A stretch of DNA of 64,000 nucleotides, taken from Actinoplanes utahensis (GTDB lineage Bacteria; Actinomycetota; Actinomycetes; Mycobacteriales; Micromonosporaceae). Shown in pieces: positions 1 to 10,808 of the stretch; the first letter of the stretch is position 1; each line of letters opens with the position of its first letter. The DNA is taken from NCBI RefSeq assembly GCF_016862455.1, contig NZ_BOMZ01000015.1:240036-304035 (forward strand), written 5' to 3'. The notes beneath the pieces were generated by a model. It saw only the letters and a program-made list of their open reading frames with translations. It ran no database searches and had not been told where the DNA came from. Both the position numbers and the translations under genes were made by a program.

Positions 1-146
<146 letters not shown>

Positions 147-161
147 ATCGGCACCGTGCAC

Positions 162-207
162 ACGGCGCGCCGTCGATCGGGGAACGACCCGATCGGCGGC
201 GCGCCGT
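162..207 (+). terminator. Strong hairpin terminator after sucD
   Basis: Bases 162-181 pair with 188-207 (20 bp with one G-U pair, 6-nt loop). It starts 16 nt after the sucD stop. No U-tract follows, as is common for actinobacterial terminators. Confidence 0.75.
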
Positions 208-253
208 CGCATCTGTGTCGCCGTAGTGGCCACGGCATGGAAAAGTAGGCGCG

Positions 254-1726
254 ATGTCCAGCACAACCGACCGGCCCGGCGGCTCGGAGGACCCGTTCGC
301 GGTCGCCGAGGCGCTCCAGTCCGTGGTGCGGGACACCGCCGCCATCGATCGGGACCGGCCGGTGATCGCGCCCGCCGAGCCGGTCGAGCGGCCCACCGAG
401 GCGATCGGCGCCGACGGCGACCGGCAGCACGACACGGTGGTCGTCGACGACGCGATGCTCGGGCGCCGGGAGACCGTCCGGGTGCCGATCCAGCGCCGCC
501 CGCCGCGGGGACGGCGTGCCCCGCTGCTGGTGGCGGTGCTCTTCGCCACCCTGTGGGCGGCCCTGCTCGGCTATCTGCCGGTGGCCGTGGTGATCGGGCT
601 GGCCCGCACCCTGGAGGGGTCCGCGGGCCTGGCCGGGGCCGCGCACGCCGGGCTGGCCGGCTGGCTGCTCGGGCACGGCGTGCCGATCGGCACCTCGATC
701 GGCCCGCTGGCGCTGACCCCGCTGCTGCTCACGGTCTTCATGATCTGGCGGCTCAACCGGGCCGGCCTGCACGTCACCCGGGCGATCGGGGCGCGGCACA
801 GCGGGTCGGCCGGCCGGGCGCTGCTGGTCGCGCTGCTGGTCGCCTCGGCGTACGCGCTGGTCGGCGCCCTTGCCGCCGTTCTCGTCGACGGCCGCGGCAC
901 CGACGTGACCGTCGGCCGTACCGCCGCGCACTTTCTGATCCTCGGCTTCTCCGGGGCCCTGCTCGGCGCCCTGCGCGGCACGGGCGCGGTCGCCACCCTG
1001 GCTCGGCGGGCGCCGCAGGCGATGCGGCACGGCATCCGGGCCGGCCTGGTCGCGGCCCTGTTGATCCTCGGCGCCGGCGCGGTGGCGGGCGGGCTCGCCG
1101 TCGCGCTCGGCGGCGCGCAGGCGGCCGACATCATCGCCGGCTACCAGACCGGCGTCGCCGGCCAGGCCGGGATCACCCTGGTCAGCATCGGGTACGCGGT
1201 GAACGTCGCGATCTGGGCCGCCGCCTACCTGCTCGGCCCGGGTTTCGCGCTCGGCGTCGGCACGACGGTCCGGCTGACCGAGGTGACGGTCGGCGCGACG
1301 CCGATGGTGCCGCTGGTCGCGGGCCTCCCCGAGGGCCCGATGGGCACCCGCGGCACCCTGCTGCTGGCATTGCCGGTGATCGCCGCCGCCATCGCGGGCT
1401 GGGCGCTCACCCAGCGGCTGCGGTTCGGCCGGGACAACGCCTGGCGGGCGTCGGGCGCCGGCCCGGCCGGCACCGAGCCGGCCTGGTCGATGGTGCTGGC
1501 CCCGGCCCTGTTCGCGGGCCCGGTCGCCGGTCTGGTGCTGGGGCTGCTCGCCTGGCTGTCCGGCGGCTCGCTCGGATCCGGCCGGCTGTCCCGGATCGGC
1601 CCGGACCCGGTGCAGACCGGTGTGATGACCGCGATCGTGGTGGCCGTGGCGGTCGGCATCGGGGCGGCCGCGACGAGGGCGTTCACCAAACGCCCCGGCA
1701 AGGGACGGGCAACCCCGCGGAGATAG
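254..1726 (+). CDS. DUF6350 family integral membrane protein
   Basis: A 490-residue protein with ATG start. The first ~88 residues are hydrophilic and acidic. From about residue 90 there is a series of long hydrophobic stretches (roughly 8-10 membrane segments), starting with an APLLVAVLFATLW segment. This is the DUF6350 architecture (related to proteins labelled cell-division protein PerM), which in actinomycetes typically sits between sucD and purN, as here. No catalytic motif is visible and the biochemical role is unknown; it acts in the cytoplasmic membrane. The stop lies only 9 nt before the purN start, so it is probably co-transcribed with purN and purH. Family assignment rests on context and topology rather than on a diagnostic motif. 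Confidence 0.8.
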   Translation: MSSTTDRPGGSEDPFAVAEALQSVVRDTAAIDRDRPVIAPAEPVERPTEAIGADGDRQHDTVVVDDAMLGRRETVRVPIQRRPPRGRRAPLLVAVLFATLWAALLGYLPVAVVIGLARTLEGSAGLAGAAHAGLAGWLLGHGVPIGTSIGPLALTPLLLTVFMIWRLNRAGLHVTRAIGARHSGSAGRALLVALLVASAYALVGALAAVLVDGRGTDVTVGRTAAHFLILGFSGALLGALRGTGAVATLARRAPQAMRHGIRAGLVAALLILGAGAVAGGLAVALGGAQAADIIAGYQTGVAGQAGITLVSIGYAVNVAIWAAAYLLGPGFALGVGTTVRLTEVTVGATPMVPLVAGLPEGPMGTRGTLLLALPVIAAAIAGWALTQRLRFGRDNAWRASGAGPAGTEPAWSMVLAPALFAGPVAGLVLGLLAWLSGGSLGSGRLSRIGPDPVQTGVMTAIVVAVAVGIGAAATRAFTKRPGKGRATPRR

Positions 1727-1735
1727 GGTGCAAAG

Positions 1736-2353
1736 GTGACTGCCCCCGCGCCCGCCCGCCTGGTCGTCCTCATCTCCGGATCGGGCAGCAACCTGCAGGC
1801 TCTTCTCGAAGCGACAGCCGACCCGGCGTACGGCGCCGTCGTCGTGGCCGTCGGCGCCGACCGGGACGGGATCGCCGGCCTGGAGCACGCCGCGGCCGCC
1901 GGCATCCCCACGTTCGTGGATTCGGTGAAGGCCTACCCGAGCCGTGACGACTGGGACGCCGCGCTCGCCGCGCACGTCGCCGAGCACCGGCCCGACCTGG
2001 TGATCTCGGCCGGTTTCCTGAAACTCGTCGGCAAGCAGTTCCTGGACGCGTTCGGCGACCGGTACATCAACACCCACAACGCGCTGCTCCCTGCCTTCCC
2101 CGGCATCCACGGGCCGCGGGACGCGCTCGCTTACGGGGTGAAGGTGGCCGGGGCGACGCTGTTCTTCGTGGACGCCGGTGTGGACACCGGCCCGATCATC
2201 GCGCAGACCGTGGTCCCCGTGCTCGACGACGACACGGAGGAGACGCTCACCGAGCGCATCAAGGTGGCCGAGCGGGCCCAGTTGGTCGACTGTGTCGGCC
2301 GCCTGGTCCGTGAGGGCTGGACCATCCAGGACAGAAAGGTACGGATTCCGTGA
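1736..2353 (+). CDS. purN: Phosphoribosylglycinamide formyltransferase
   Basis: A 205-residue GAR transformylase that uses 10-formyl-THF to formylate GAR in the third step of de novo purine synthesis. Visible features are the N-terminal phosphate-binding loop [11 protein letters not shown], the folate-site segment [10 protein letters not shown], and the catalytic Asn-His-Asp set ([14 protein letters not shown] followed by the Asp in GVDTGPI). Length matches the family. The GTG start at 1736 lies 9 nt after the preceding stop. Its TGA overlaps the purH GTG by 4 nt (GTGA), implying translational coupling with the enzyme that performs the second formylation of the pathway. Confidence 0.97.
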   Translation: MTAPAPARLVVLISGSGSNLQALLEATADPAYGAVVVAVGADRDGIAGLEHAAAAGIPTFVDSVKAYPSRDDWDAALAAHVAEHRPDLVISAGFLKLVGKQFLDAFGDRYINTHNALLPAFPGIHGPRDALAYGVKVAGATLFFVDAGVDTGPIIAQTVVPVLDDDTEETLTERIKVAERAQLVDCVGRLVREGWTIQDRKVRIP

Positions 2354-3915
2354 CCACCACTGACGAGGGTCGTCGTCCGATCAAGCGGGCGCTGCTGAGC
2401 GTCTGGTACAAGGACGGCATCGTCGAGTTGGCGCAGGCGCTGCACTCCGCCGGTGCGGAGATCGTCTCCACCGGTTCGACCGCGTCGACCGTGGAGAAGG
2501 CCGGTGTGCCGGTGACCCGGGTGGAGGAGCTGACCGGTTTCCCGGAGATCCTCAGCGATCGGGTCAAGACCCTGCACCCGAAGGTGCATGCCGGACTGCT
2601 CGCCGACCTGCGGCTGGAGAGCCACGTCGCGGAGCTCGCCGAGCTGGGCATCGAGCCGTTCGACCTGCTGGTCAGCAACCTGTACCCGTTCACCGAGACG
2701 GTGGCCTCGGGCGCGGGTGTGGAGGACTGCATCGCGAAGATCGACATCGGTGGCCCGGCGATGGTCCGTTCCGCGGCCAAGAACCACGCCTCGGTCGCCG
2801 TCGTCACCTCCGCCGCGGCGTACCCGCTGGTCGCCGAGGCCGCCGCGGCCGGCGGTTTCACGCTGAAGCAGCGTAAGGCGCTGGCGGCCCAGGCCTTCGC
2901 GGACATCGCGGAGTACGACGTGGCGGTCGCCCGCTGGACCGCCGCCGCCCTGGTGGACGAGGCCGAGTGGCCGGCGTTCGACGGGCTGGCGCTGCGCCGG
3001 GAGAACACCCTGCGGTACGGCGAGAACCCGCACCAGAAGGCCGCGCTCTACCTGGACCCGGCCGCGCCGGCCGGCCTGGCCCAGGCCGAGCAGCTGCACG
3101 GCAAGGAGATGTCCTACAACAACTACGTCGACGCGGACGCTGCCTGGCGTAGCGCCAACGACTTCACCGAGCCGTGTGTGGCGATCATCAAGCACGCCAA
3201 CCCGTGCGGCATCGCGATCGGCGCGGACGTGGCCGAGGCGCACCGCAAGGCGCACGCCTGTGACCCGGTCTCGGCGTTCGGTGGTGTCGTGGCGGTCAAC
3301 CGTGAGGTCACCGTCGAGCTGGCGCGCCAGCTGGGGGAGATCTTCACCGAGGTCGTGGTGGCGCCGTCGTTCGAGGCCGAGGCACTGGAGCTGTTCCGGG
3401 AGAAGAAGAACCTGCGGGTGCTGGTGGCCCCGGCCTGGAACCCGCCGGCGGCGGAGATCAAGCAGGTGGGGGGCGGGCTGCTGGTGCAGACCGCGGACCG
3501 GATCGACGCGGCGGGCGACGACCCGGCGAACTGGACTCTGGCGACCGGCGAGCCGGCCTCGGCCGCTCAGCTGGCCGATCTCGCCTTCGCGTGGCGGGCG
3601 ATCCGCAGCGTGAAGAGCAACGCGATCCTGCTGGCCAGCGACGGCGCCACGGTCGGTGTCGGGATGGGCCAGGTCAACCGGGTCGACTCGGCGAAGCTGG
3701 CGGTGGACCGGGCCGGTGCCGAGCGCGCCGCGGGCAGCGTGGCGGCCTCGGACGCGTTCTTCCCCTTCCCCGACGGTCTCGAGGTGCTGATCGAGGCGGG
3801 CGTCAAGGCGGTGGTCCAGCCGGGCGGCTCGATCCGTGACAACCTGGTGATCGAAGCGGCGGAGAAGGCGGGCATCACCGTCTACCTGACCGGTACGCGT
3901 CACTTCTACCACTGA
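2350..3915 (+). CDS. purH: Bifunctional AICAR formyltransferase / IMP cyclohydrolase
   Basis: A 521-residue enzyme for the last two steps of IMP synthesis. The N-terminal ~200 residues form the MGS-like IMP cyclohydrolase domain ([17 protein letters not shown]). The rest is the AICAR transformylase domain with the hallmark segments [24 protein letters not shown] and QPGGSIRD. The C-terminus TGTRHFYH is typical. The GTG start overlaps the purN stop. A hairpin directly downstream ends the unit. Length and motifs are intact. Confidence 0.98.
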   Translation: MTTTDEGRRPIKRALLSVWYKDGIVELAQALHSAGAEIVSTGSTASTVEKAGVPVTRVEELTGFPEILSDRVKTLHPKVHAGLLADLRLESHVAELAELGIEPFDLLVSNLYPFTETVASGAGVEDCIAKIDIGGPAMVRSAAKNHASVAVVTSAAAYPLVAEAAAAGGFTLKQRKALAAQAFADIAEYDVAVARWTAAALVDEAEWPAFDGLALRRENTLRYGENPHQKAALYLDPAAPAGLAQAEQLHGKEMSYNNYVDADAAWRSANDFTEPCVAIIKHANPCGIAIGADVAEAHRKAHACDPVSAFGGVVAVNREVTVELARQLGEIFTEVVVAPSFEAEALELFREKKNLRVLVAPAWNPPAAEIKQVGGGLLVQTADRIDAAGDDPANWTLATGEPASAAQLADLAFAWRAIRSVKSNAILLASDGATVGVGMGQVNRVDSAKLAVDRAGAERAAGSVAASDAFFPFPDGLEVLIEAGVKAVVQPGGSIRDNLVIEAAEKAGITVYLTGTRHFYH

Positions 3916-3927
3916 TCACAACCGAAA

Positions 3928-3968
3928 CCGGTCGGCTGAGGTGGCTTATCTCCCGTTCAGCCGACCGG
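3928..3968 (+). terminator. Hairpin terminator after purH
   Basis: Bases 3928-3939 and 3957-3968 form a perfect 12-bp stem with a 17-nt loop, beginning 12 nt after the purH stop. Confidence 0.7.
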
Positions 3969-4036
3969 CTGGTAATCAACCGTTAACCGGCTGATACGGT
4001 CGCGAAAAATCGCCCGGACACTGGGAGTGCAGAGCT

Positions 4037-4987
4037 ATGGGCAAGAAGGTAACCGTCGTAGGCGCCGGTTTCTACGGGTCCACGACCGCGCAGCGTCTCG
4101 CGGAGTACGACATCTTCGAGACGGTGGTCCTCACCGACATCCTCGAAGGCAAGCCGGCCGGCATCGCTCTCGACCTCAACCAGTCCCGCGCGATCGAGGG
4201 CTTCGAGAGCAAGGTCGTCGGTGTCAGCACCGGCCCGAACGGCGAGGGCTACGAGCAGATCGAGGGCTCGGACGTCGTCGTCGTCACCGCCGGCCTGCCG
4301 CGTAAGCCGGGCATGAGCCGGATGGACCTGCTCGAGGTCAACGCGAAGATCGTTCGTCAGGTCGCCGAGAACATCAAGAAGTACGCGCCGAACGCCGTGG
4401 TGATCGTGGTGTCCAACCCGGTCGACGAGATGACCGCGCTGGCCCAGCTCGCCACCCAGTTCCCGAAGAACCAGGTCTTCGGCCAGGCCGGTGTGCTCGA
4501 CACCGCCCGGTTCACCAACTTCATCGCCGAGGAGCTGAACGTTCCGGTCGCCAGCGTCAAGGCGCTGACCCTGGGCTCGCACGGCGACACCATGGTGCCG
4601 GTCCCGTCGCGCTGCACCGTCGACGGCAAGCCGCTGTCCGATCTGCTTCCGGCCGACAAGATCGAGGAGCTGGTGGTCCGGACCCGTAACGGTGGCGCCG
4701 AGGTGGTCGCGCTGCTGAAGACCGGGTCGGCCTACTACGCCCCGTCGGCCGCCGCGGCCCGGATGGCCAAGGCCGTGGCCGAGGACTCCGGCGTGGTCCT
4801 GCCGGTCTGCGCCTGGGTCGACGGCGAGTACGGCATCTCCGGCGTCTACCTGGGCGTCGAGGCCGAGCTCGGCGCGCAGGGCATCAAGAAGGTCGTCGAG
4901 GACAAGCTCACCGAGAGCGAGCTGGCCGGCCTGAAGGAGGCCGCCGAGGCGGTCCGCGCCAAGCAGGCGGACGTCGCGCACCTCTGA
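4037..4987 (+). CDS. mdh: Malate dehydrogenase (LDH-like type)
   Basis: A 316-residue NAD-dependent malate dehydrogenase of the lactate/malate family, oxidising malate to oxaloacetate in the TCA cycle. It shows the Rossmann motif VTVVGAGFYGS, Asp of LTDILEG for NAD ribose binding, the substrate-binding Arg loop RKPGMSR, the VSNPVDEMT motif and the catalytic GSHGDTMVP histidine. An Arg rather than Gln at the specificity loop favours malate over lactate. It stands alone between two terminators. No clear RBS stands out in the 15 bases before ATG; a GGGAG lies 11-16 nt upstream. Confidence 0.95.
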   Translation: MGKKVTVVGAGFYGSTTAQRLAEYDIFETVVLTDILEGKPAGIALDLNQSRAIEGFESKVVGVSTGPNGEGYEQIEGSDVVVVTAGLPRKPGMSRMDLLEVNAKIVRQVAENIKKYAPNAVVIVVSNPVDEMTALAQLATQFPKNQVFGQAGVLDTARFTNFIAEELNVPVASVKALTLGSHGDTMVPVPSRCTVDGKPLSDLLPADKIEELVVRTRNGGAEVVALLKTGSAYYAPSAAAARMAKAVAEDSGVVLPVCAWVDGEYGISGVYLGVEAELGAQGIKKVVEDKLTESELAGLKEAAEAVRAKQADVAHL

Positions 4988-5003
4988 TCCACACGGTTCC
5001 ACC

Positions 5004-5042
5004 GAGAAAGGCCGGGGCGCTCCGAACGCCCCGGCCTTTCTC
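5004..5042. terminator. Bidirectional terminator between mdh and a convergent gene
   Basis: Bases 5004-5019 pair perfectly with 5027-5042 (16 bp, 7-nt loop). The stem has A-rich and T-rich outer ends, so it can serve both mdh and the convergent minus-strand gene. Its right arm overlaps that gene's stop codon at 5041-5043. Confidence 0.85.
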
Positions 5043-5586
5043 ATGGCCGGGACAGCACGACGGCGGCGATCAGGGTCGCGATGACGAAGGCCATGACCGG
5101 CACGGCGAGGGCGATCAGCCGGACGCGTTCCCCGAGGGATTCCTTGAGGGCGTCGTTGAACAGCACGAACGGCGCGACGAGTGACGGCGCCAGCCCGGCC
5201 AGGAAGCCGTTGCGCATCCCGGTGACGACGGCGCTGCCACCGGGCCCGCTGACGGCGTCGGCGAGCCAGTGATTCGTGTCGCCGGGGTAGACCGGCAGGA
5301 TGCTGGGTACCAGGAGGAACAGCATGCCGATGCAGACGGCGGTCCGTTTCCGGGCCGACGACTGCGTGGTGAACAGCACGATGAGCCAGACCAGCACGAA
5401 CGGCGCGAGGAACAGCAGCCAGCCGCTGACCGCCATCACCCCGGTGTGCCCGCCGCTGACCAGGCGGGCCAGGCCGGCGTAGGCCGCCACGGTGAACTTG
5501 CCGGCGGCGAACAGCCCGATCAGCAGTGCGATCAGCGCAAACGTGGCCCACTTGCGGTTGCGTTCCCACCAGACATTGTCGATCAC
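5041..5586 (-). CDS. Small multi-pass membrane protein, function unknown
   Basis: A 181-residue protein with GTG start (5584-5586) and four to five hydrophobic segments: near residues 15-35, 50-72, 82-100, 125-145 and 155-178. There is a short charged N-terminus (MIDNVWWERNRKW). I do not recognise the family and see no catalytic motif. It is convergent with mdh and shares its terminator, and is divergent from icd. Codon use and GC match the neighbours, so it looks native. It could be a small actinobacterial permease-like or stress membrane protein, but nothing in the sequence decides this. Confidence 0.7.
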   Translation of the reverse strand: MIDNVWWERNRKWATFALIALLIGLFAAGKFTVAAYAGLARLVSGGHTGVMAVSGWLLFLAPFVLVWLIVLFTTQSSARKRTAVCIGMLFLLVPSILPVYPGDTNHWLADAVSGPGGSAVVTGMRNGFLAGLAPSLVAPFVLFNDALKESLGERVRLIALAVPVMAFVIATLIAAVVLSRP

Positions 5587-5755
5587 CGCTGAATGCTAAG
5601 TGGCGGCCGCGACTGCCTGCTTTTCGGTGCGCCGGTTCGTCCCGGCCTGGAATGGTAGTGGTTGGTCCGTCAGACGGGGCCGCCCGCCGAAGATCGCCGG
5701 GCGGGCAGTACGCTCGTACTGCTAAGCGTGTGTTTCGGGAGAGGAGCGCCGGCCG

Positions 5756-6970
5756 ATGGCGAAAATCAAGGTCAAGAACCCGGTCGTGGAGATCGACGGC
5801 GACGAGATGACCCGGATCATCTGGAAGCAGATCCGTGAGCAGCTGATCCTGCCGTACCTCGACGTGAACCTCGAGTACTACGACCTGTCGATCCAGTACC
5901 GGGACGAGACCGACGACCAGGTCACGATCGATTCGGCCAACGCCATCAAGCGGCACGGTGTGGGCGTCAAGTGCGCCACCATCACGCCGGACGAGGCGCG
6001 GGTCGAGGAGTTCGGCCTGAAGAAGATGTGGCGGTCGCCGAACGGCACGATCCGCAACATCCTCGGCGGCGTCGTCTTCCGCGAGCCGATCATCATGAGC
6101 AACGTACCCCGGCTGGTACCGAGCTGGACGAAGCCGATCATCATCGGCCGGCACGCCCACGGTGACCAGTACAAGGCGACCGACTTCGTGGCGCCGAGCG
6201 CCGGCAAGATGACGGTGACCTTCACCCCGGCCGACGGCTCCGAGCCGATGGAGTTCCTGGTCTCCGACTTCCCGGCCGGCGGCGTCGGCATGGCGATGTA
6301 CAACTACGACGAGTCGATCCGCGACTTCGCGCGCGCCTCGTTCCGGTACGGCCTGGCCCGCAACTACCCGGTCTACCTCTCCACCAAGAACACCATCCTG
6401 AAGGCGTACGACGGCCGCTTCAAGGACCTGTTCGCGGAGATCTTCGAGACCGAGTTCGCCGACCAGTTCAAGGAGGCCGGCCTCACCTACGAGCACCGGC
6501 TGATCGACGACATGGTCGCCGCCGCCCTGAAGTGGGAGGGTGGCTACGTCTGGGCCTGCAAGAACTACGACGGTGACGTGCAGTCCGACACCGTGGCCCA
6601 GGGCTTCGGCTCGCTCGGCCTGATGACCAGCGTGCTGATGACCCCGGACGGCAAGACCGTCGAGGCCGAGGCCGCGCACGGCACGGTCACCCGGCACTAC
6701 CGGCAGTGGCAGAAGGGCGAGAAGACCTCGACCAACCCGATCGCCTCGATCTTCGCCTGGACCGGCGGCCTCAAGCACCGCGGCAAGCTGGACGGCACCC
6801 CCGAGGTGACCGAGTTCGCCGAGAAGCTCGAGCGCGTCTGCATCGAGACCGTCGAGGGCGGTCAGATGACCAAGGACCTCGCGCTGCTGATCGGTCGGGA
6901 CGCCCCGTGGCTGTCGACCGACGAGTTCATGAACGCGCTGGACGAGAACCTGGCCCGCAAGCTGGCCTGA
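5756..6970 (+). CDS. icd: NADP-dependent isocitrate dehydrogenase
   Basis: A 404-residue enzyme of the eukaryote-like homodimeric (type II) NADP-IDH subfamily, catalysing oxidative decarboxylation of isocitrate to 2-oxoglutarate. It has the N-terminal [13 protein letters not shown], the substrate-binding stretch [13 protein letters not shown], the Lys/Tyr catalytic context and the NADP-binding [10 protein letters not shown] near residue 308. A good Shine-Dalgarno sequence (GGGAGAGGAG) precedes the ATG at 5756. It lies next to mdh, so two TCA-cycle genes are adjacent but in separate transcription units. Confidence 0.97.
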   Translation: MAKIKVKNPVVEIDGDEMTRIIWKQIREQLILPYLDVNLEYYDLSIQYRDETDDQVTIDSANAIKRHGVGVKCATITPDEARVEEFGLKKMWRSPNGTIRNILGGVVFREPIIMSNVPRLVPSWTKPIIIGRHAHGDQYKATDFVAPSAGKMTVTFTPADGSEPMEFLVSDFPAGGVGMAMYNYDESIRDFARASFRYGLARNYPVYLSTKNTILKAYDGRFKDLFAEIFETEFADQFKEAGLTYEHRLIDDMVAAALKWEGGYVWACKNYDGDVQSDTVAQGFGSLGLMTSVLMTPDGKTVEAEAAHGTVTRHYRQWQKGEKTSTNPIASIFAWTGGLKHRGKLDGTPEVTEFAEKLERVCIETVEGGQMTKDLALLIGRDAPWLSTDEFMNALDENLARKLA

Positions 6971-6985
6971 GGTTCGCATCGAGTG

Positions 6986-7009
6986 AAGGTCCCGCTTCGG
7001 CGGGACCTT
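6986..7009 (+). terminator. Hairpin terminator after icd
   Basis: Bases 6986-6995 and 7000-7009 form a perfect 10-bp stem closed by a UUCG tetraloop, followed by TTTCCTCTC. This is a canonical Rho-independent terminator. Confidence 0.9.
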
Positions 7010-7067
7010 TTCCTCTCGTTGGGCTCCGCACCCGGAAGCGACGATGAAGTCGACGAGGGAGCGTGAG

Positions 7068-9650
7068 ATGAACGAGATCGACGGCCTGGTGGGCAATGCT
7101 CAGAGGGCTCTGGCCGAGTACGCCGACTTCACCCAGGAGCAGGTCGACCACATCGTCGGCAAGGCCTCGGTGGCCGCGCTGGACAAGCACGGGGACCTGG
7201 CCCGGCTGGCGGTCGAGGAGACCGGCCGCGGTGTCTTCGAGGACAAGGCCGTCAAGAACATCTTCGCCTGCGAGCACGTCACCAACAGCATGGCCGGGAT
7301 GAAGACGGTCGGCGTCATCCACCGCGACGACGTCGACGGGATCACCGAGATCGCCGACCCGGTCGGGGTGGTCTGCGCGGTCACCCCGGTCACCAACCCG
7401 ACCTCGACCACCATCTTCAAGGCGCTGCTGGCGCTGAAGACCCGCAATCCGATCGTCTTCGCCTTCCACCCCAACGCACAGGCCTGCAGCGCGGAGGCGG
7501 CCAGGGTGGTCCGGGACGCGGCGATCGCGGCGGGCGCGCCGGAGAACTGCATCCAGTGGGTCGAGCAGCCGTCGCTCCAGGCTACGGCAGCGCTGATGAA
7601 CCACCCCGGTGTCGCGACGATCCTGGCGACCGGTGGGAACGCGATGGTCCGGGCCGCCTACTCGACCGGCAAGCCGGCTCTCGGCGTCGGCGCGGGCAAC
7701 GTTCCGGCGTACGTCCATCCGTCCGCCGACGTGGTTCGCGCCGCCCACGACATAGTGCTGTCGAAGACCTTCGACAACGGCATGATCTGCGCCTCCGAGC
7801 AGGCCGTCGTCCTGGACCGCTCGATCGCTGCGCGGGCGCTGCGCGAGTTCGCCCGGCTGCACGCCTACCTGGTCACGCCGGAGGAGAAGCGGCTTCTCCA
7901 GGACTTCATCTTCCCGCCGGACGGGGAGGGCACCGACTGTGTCGGCGAGAAGCTCAACGCCGCGGTGGTCGGCCGGTCGCCGGTGTGGATCGCCGAGCAG
8001 GCCGGTTTCACCGTGCCGGCGGACACCTCGATCCTGCTCGCCGAGATCGGCGAGGTCGGCCCGGCCGAGCCGCTGAGCCGGGAGAAGCTGTGCCCGGTCC
8101 TGGCCGTGCTCACCGCCGAGGACGAGGAACAGGGCATCCGGTACGCCGAGCAGATGGTCGAGTTCCACGGCCTCGGGCACAGCGCGGTCGTGCACGGCAG
8201 GGACGCCGACCTGGCGGAGCGGTTCGGCAAGCGGATGAAGGCGGTCCGGATCATCTGGAACGCGCCCGCCTCGCAGGGCGGCATCGGCGACATCTACAAC
8301 GGCTTCCGCCCGTCGCTGACCCTCGGCTGCGGCAGTTACGGCCACACCTCGGTCTCCGACAACGTCTCCGCCCTCAACCTGCTCAACATCAAGCGCATCG
8401 GCCGTAGGACGAACAACATGCAGTGGTTCAAGGTGCCGGCGAAGATGTACTTCGAGCCGCACGCCATCCGCTACTTCCGGGACATGCCGGACGTCCGGCG
8501 GGTCACCATCGTCACCGACCACACCATGACCAGGCTCGGTTACGTCGACCGGATCAGCAACGTGCTCCGCGAGCGGCCCGAGCCGGTGACCATCCAGATC
8601 ATCGACACCGTCGAGCCGGAGCCCAGCATCGACACGGTCCGCGGCGGCGCGGCTCTGATGCGCTCGTTCCGCCCGGACACCATCATCGCCCTCGGCGGTG
8701 GCTCGCCGATGGACGCGGCCAAGGTGATGTGGCTGCTCTACGAGCACCCGGATGTCGACTTCGCGGACATGAAGGAGAAGTTCTTCGACGTCCGTAAGCG
8801 GGCCTTCAAGTTCCCGGCCCTGGGCGGCCTGGCGAAGCTGGTGTGCGTGCCGACCACGTCCGGCACCGGCGCCGAGGTGACCCCGTTCGCGGTGATCACC
8901 GACACCGCCACCGGGCAGAAGTACCCGCTGGCCGACTACGCCCTCACGCCCAGTGTGGCGATCATCGACCCGCACCTGACCCGGGACCTGCCGCCGGTGG
9001 TGACCGCGGACAGCGGCTTCGACGCGCTGACCCACGCCACCGAGGCGTACGTCTCGGTCTACGCCAGCGACTTCACCGACGGGCTGGCCCTGCACGCGAT
9101 CAAGCTGATCTTCCAGAACCTGGAGCGGGCGGTCACGGCCGGCCCGGAGGACCCGGTCGCCCGGGAGAAGATGCACAACGCCGGGACGATCGCCGGCATG
9201 TCGTTCGGCAACGCGTTCCTCGGCATCGTCCACGCCATGGCGCACACCCTGGGCGCCAGTTTCCACGTCGCGCACGGCCGGACCAACGCGATCCTGCTGC
9301 CGCACGTGATCCGGCACAACGGCACCGTGCCGTCGAAGTTGAACAGCTGGCCCAAGTACGAGCGGTACATCGCCCCGGAACGGTTCCAGGAGATCGCCCG
9401 GCACCTGGGCCTGCCGGCCGACACCCCGCAGCAGGGCGTCGAGTCGTACGCCCAGGCCGTCGAGAGGCTCCGCGAGGCGGTCGGGATCCCGGCGTCGTTC
9501 AAGGGCGCCGGCGTGGACGAGGACGAATTCCTGGCCGCGCTCCCGCAGCAGGCGATGAACGCGTACCTCGACCAGTGCGCGCCGGCCAACCCGCGGATGC
9601 CGATGCTGGCGGATCTCGAGCGGATCATGCGGACCGCGTACTACGGGTAG
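7068..9650 (+). CDS. adhE: Bifunctional acetaldehyde-CoA / alcohol dehydrogenase
   Basis: About 860 residues, matching AdhE. The N-terminal half is the CoA-acylating aldehyde dehydrogenase, with nucleophile Cys at about residue 241 in NGMICASEQ and an NAD site near VTNPTSTT. The C-terminal half is the iron-dependent alcohol dehydrogenase (GGGSPMDAAK, the PTTSGTGAEVTPF loop, and metal-binding histidines in HAMAHTLG and HGRTNAILLPHV). It converts acetyl-CoA to ethanol via acetaldehyde and regenerates NAD+. I chose the ATG at 7068 because GAGGGAG sits about 6 nt upstream; an in-frame ATG at 7044 would add 8 residues. A fermentative enzyme of this type is notable in a mostly aerobic group. Confidence 0.95.
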   Translation: MNEIDGLVGNAQRALAEYADFTQEQVDHIVGKASVAALDKHGDLARLAVEETGRGVFEDKAVKNIFACEHVTNSMAGMKTVGVIHRDDVDGITEIADPVGVVCAVTPVTNPTSTTIFKALLALKTRNPIVFAFHPNAQACSAEAARVVRDAAIAAGAPENCIQWVEQPSLQATAALMNHPGVATILATGGNAMVRAAYSTGKPALGVGAGNVPAYVHPSADVVRAAHDIVLSKTFDNGMICASEQAVVLDRSIAARALREFARLHAYLVTPEEKRLLQDFIFPPDGEGTDCVGEKLNAAVVGRSPVWIAEQAGFTVPADTSILLAEIGEVGPAEPLSREKLCPVLAVLTAEDEEQGIRYAEQMVEFHGLGHSAVVHGRDADLAERFGKRMKAVRIIWNAPASQGGIGDIYNGFRPSLTLGCGSYGHTSVSDNVSALNLLNIKRIGRRTNNMQWFKVPAKMYFEPHAIRYFRDMPDVRRVTIVTDHTMTRLGYVDRISNVLRERPEPVTIQIIDTVEPEPSIDTVRGGAALMRSFRPDTIIALGGGSPMDAAKVMWLLYEHPDVDFADMKEKFFDVRKRAFKFPALGGLAKLVCVPTTSGTGAEVTPFAVITDTATGQKYPLADYALTPSVAIIDPHLTRDLPPVVTADSGFDALTHATEAYVSVYASDFTDGLALHAIKLIFQNLERAVTAGPEDPVAREKMHNAGTIAGMSFGNAFLGIVHAMAHTLGASFHVAHGRTNAILLPHVIRHNGTVPSKLNSWPKYERYIAPERFQEIARHLGLPADTPQQGVESYAQAVERLREAVGIPASFKGAGVDEDEFLAALPQQAMNAYLDQCAPANPRMPMLADLERIMRTAYYG

Positions 9651-9681
9651 TAACCCGGGATCCACGCGATTCGTTGGACGA

Positions 9682-9713
9682 AGTGGGGAGGCCTTGTCCC
9701 GGGCCTCCCCACT
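9682..9713. terminator. Bidirectional terminator between adhE and galT
   Basis: Bases 9682-9693 and 9702-9713 form a perfect 12-bp stem with an 8-nt loop, between the convergent stops of adhE (9650) and galT (9723). Confidence 0.85.
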
Positions 9714-9722
9714 TTCGCGGGG

Positions 9723-10804
<1,082 letters not shown>

Positions 10805-10808
<4 letters not shown>

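Noticed and set aside
2131..3912. Long minus-strand open frame of 593 codons opposite purH
   Set aside because: High-GC shadow of purH; its product is Arg/Gly/Asp-rich with no fold, while purH is fully conserved.
3983..7096. Minus-strand open frame of over 1000 codons across mdh and icd
   Set aside because: It spans terminators and two well-supported genes on the other strand; composition is that of antisense GC-rich sequence.
6927..9665. Minus-strand open frame opposite adhE
   Set aside because: Antisense shadow of a conserved enzyme; no recognisable domain.
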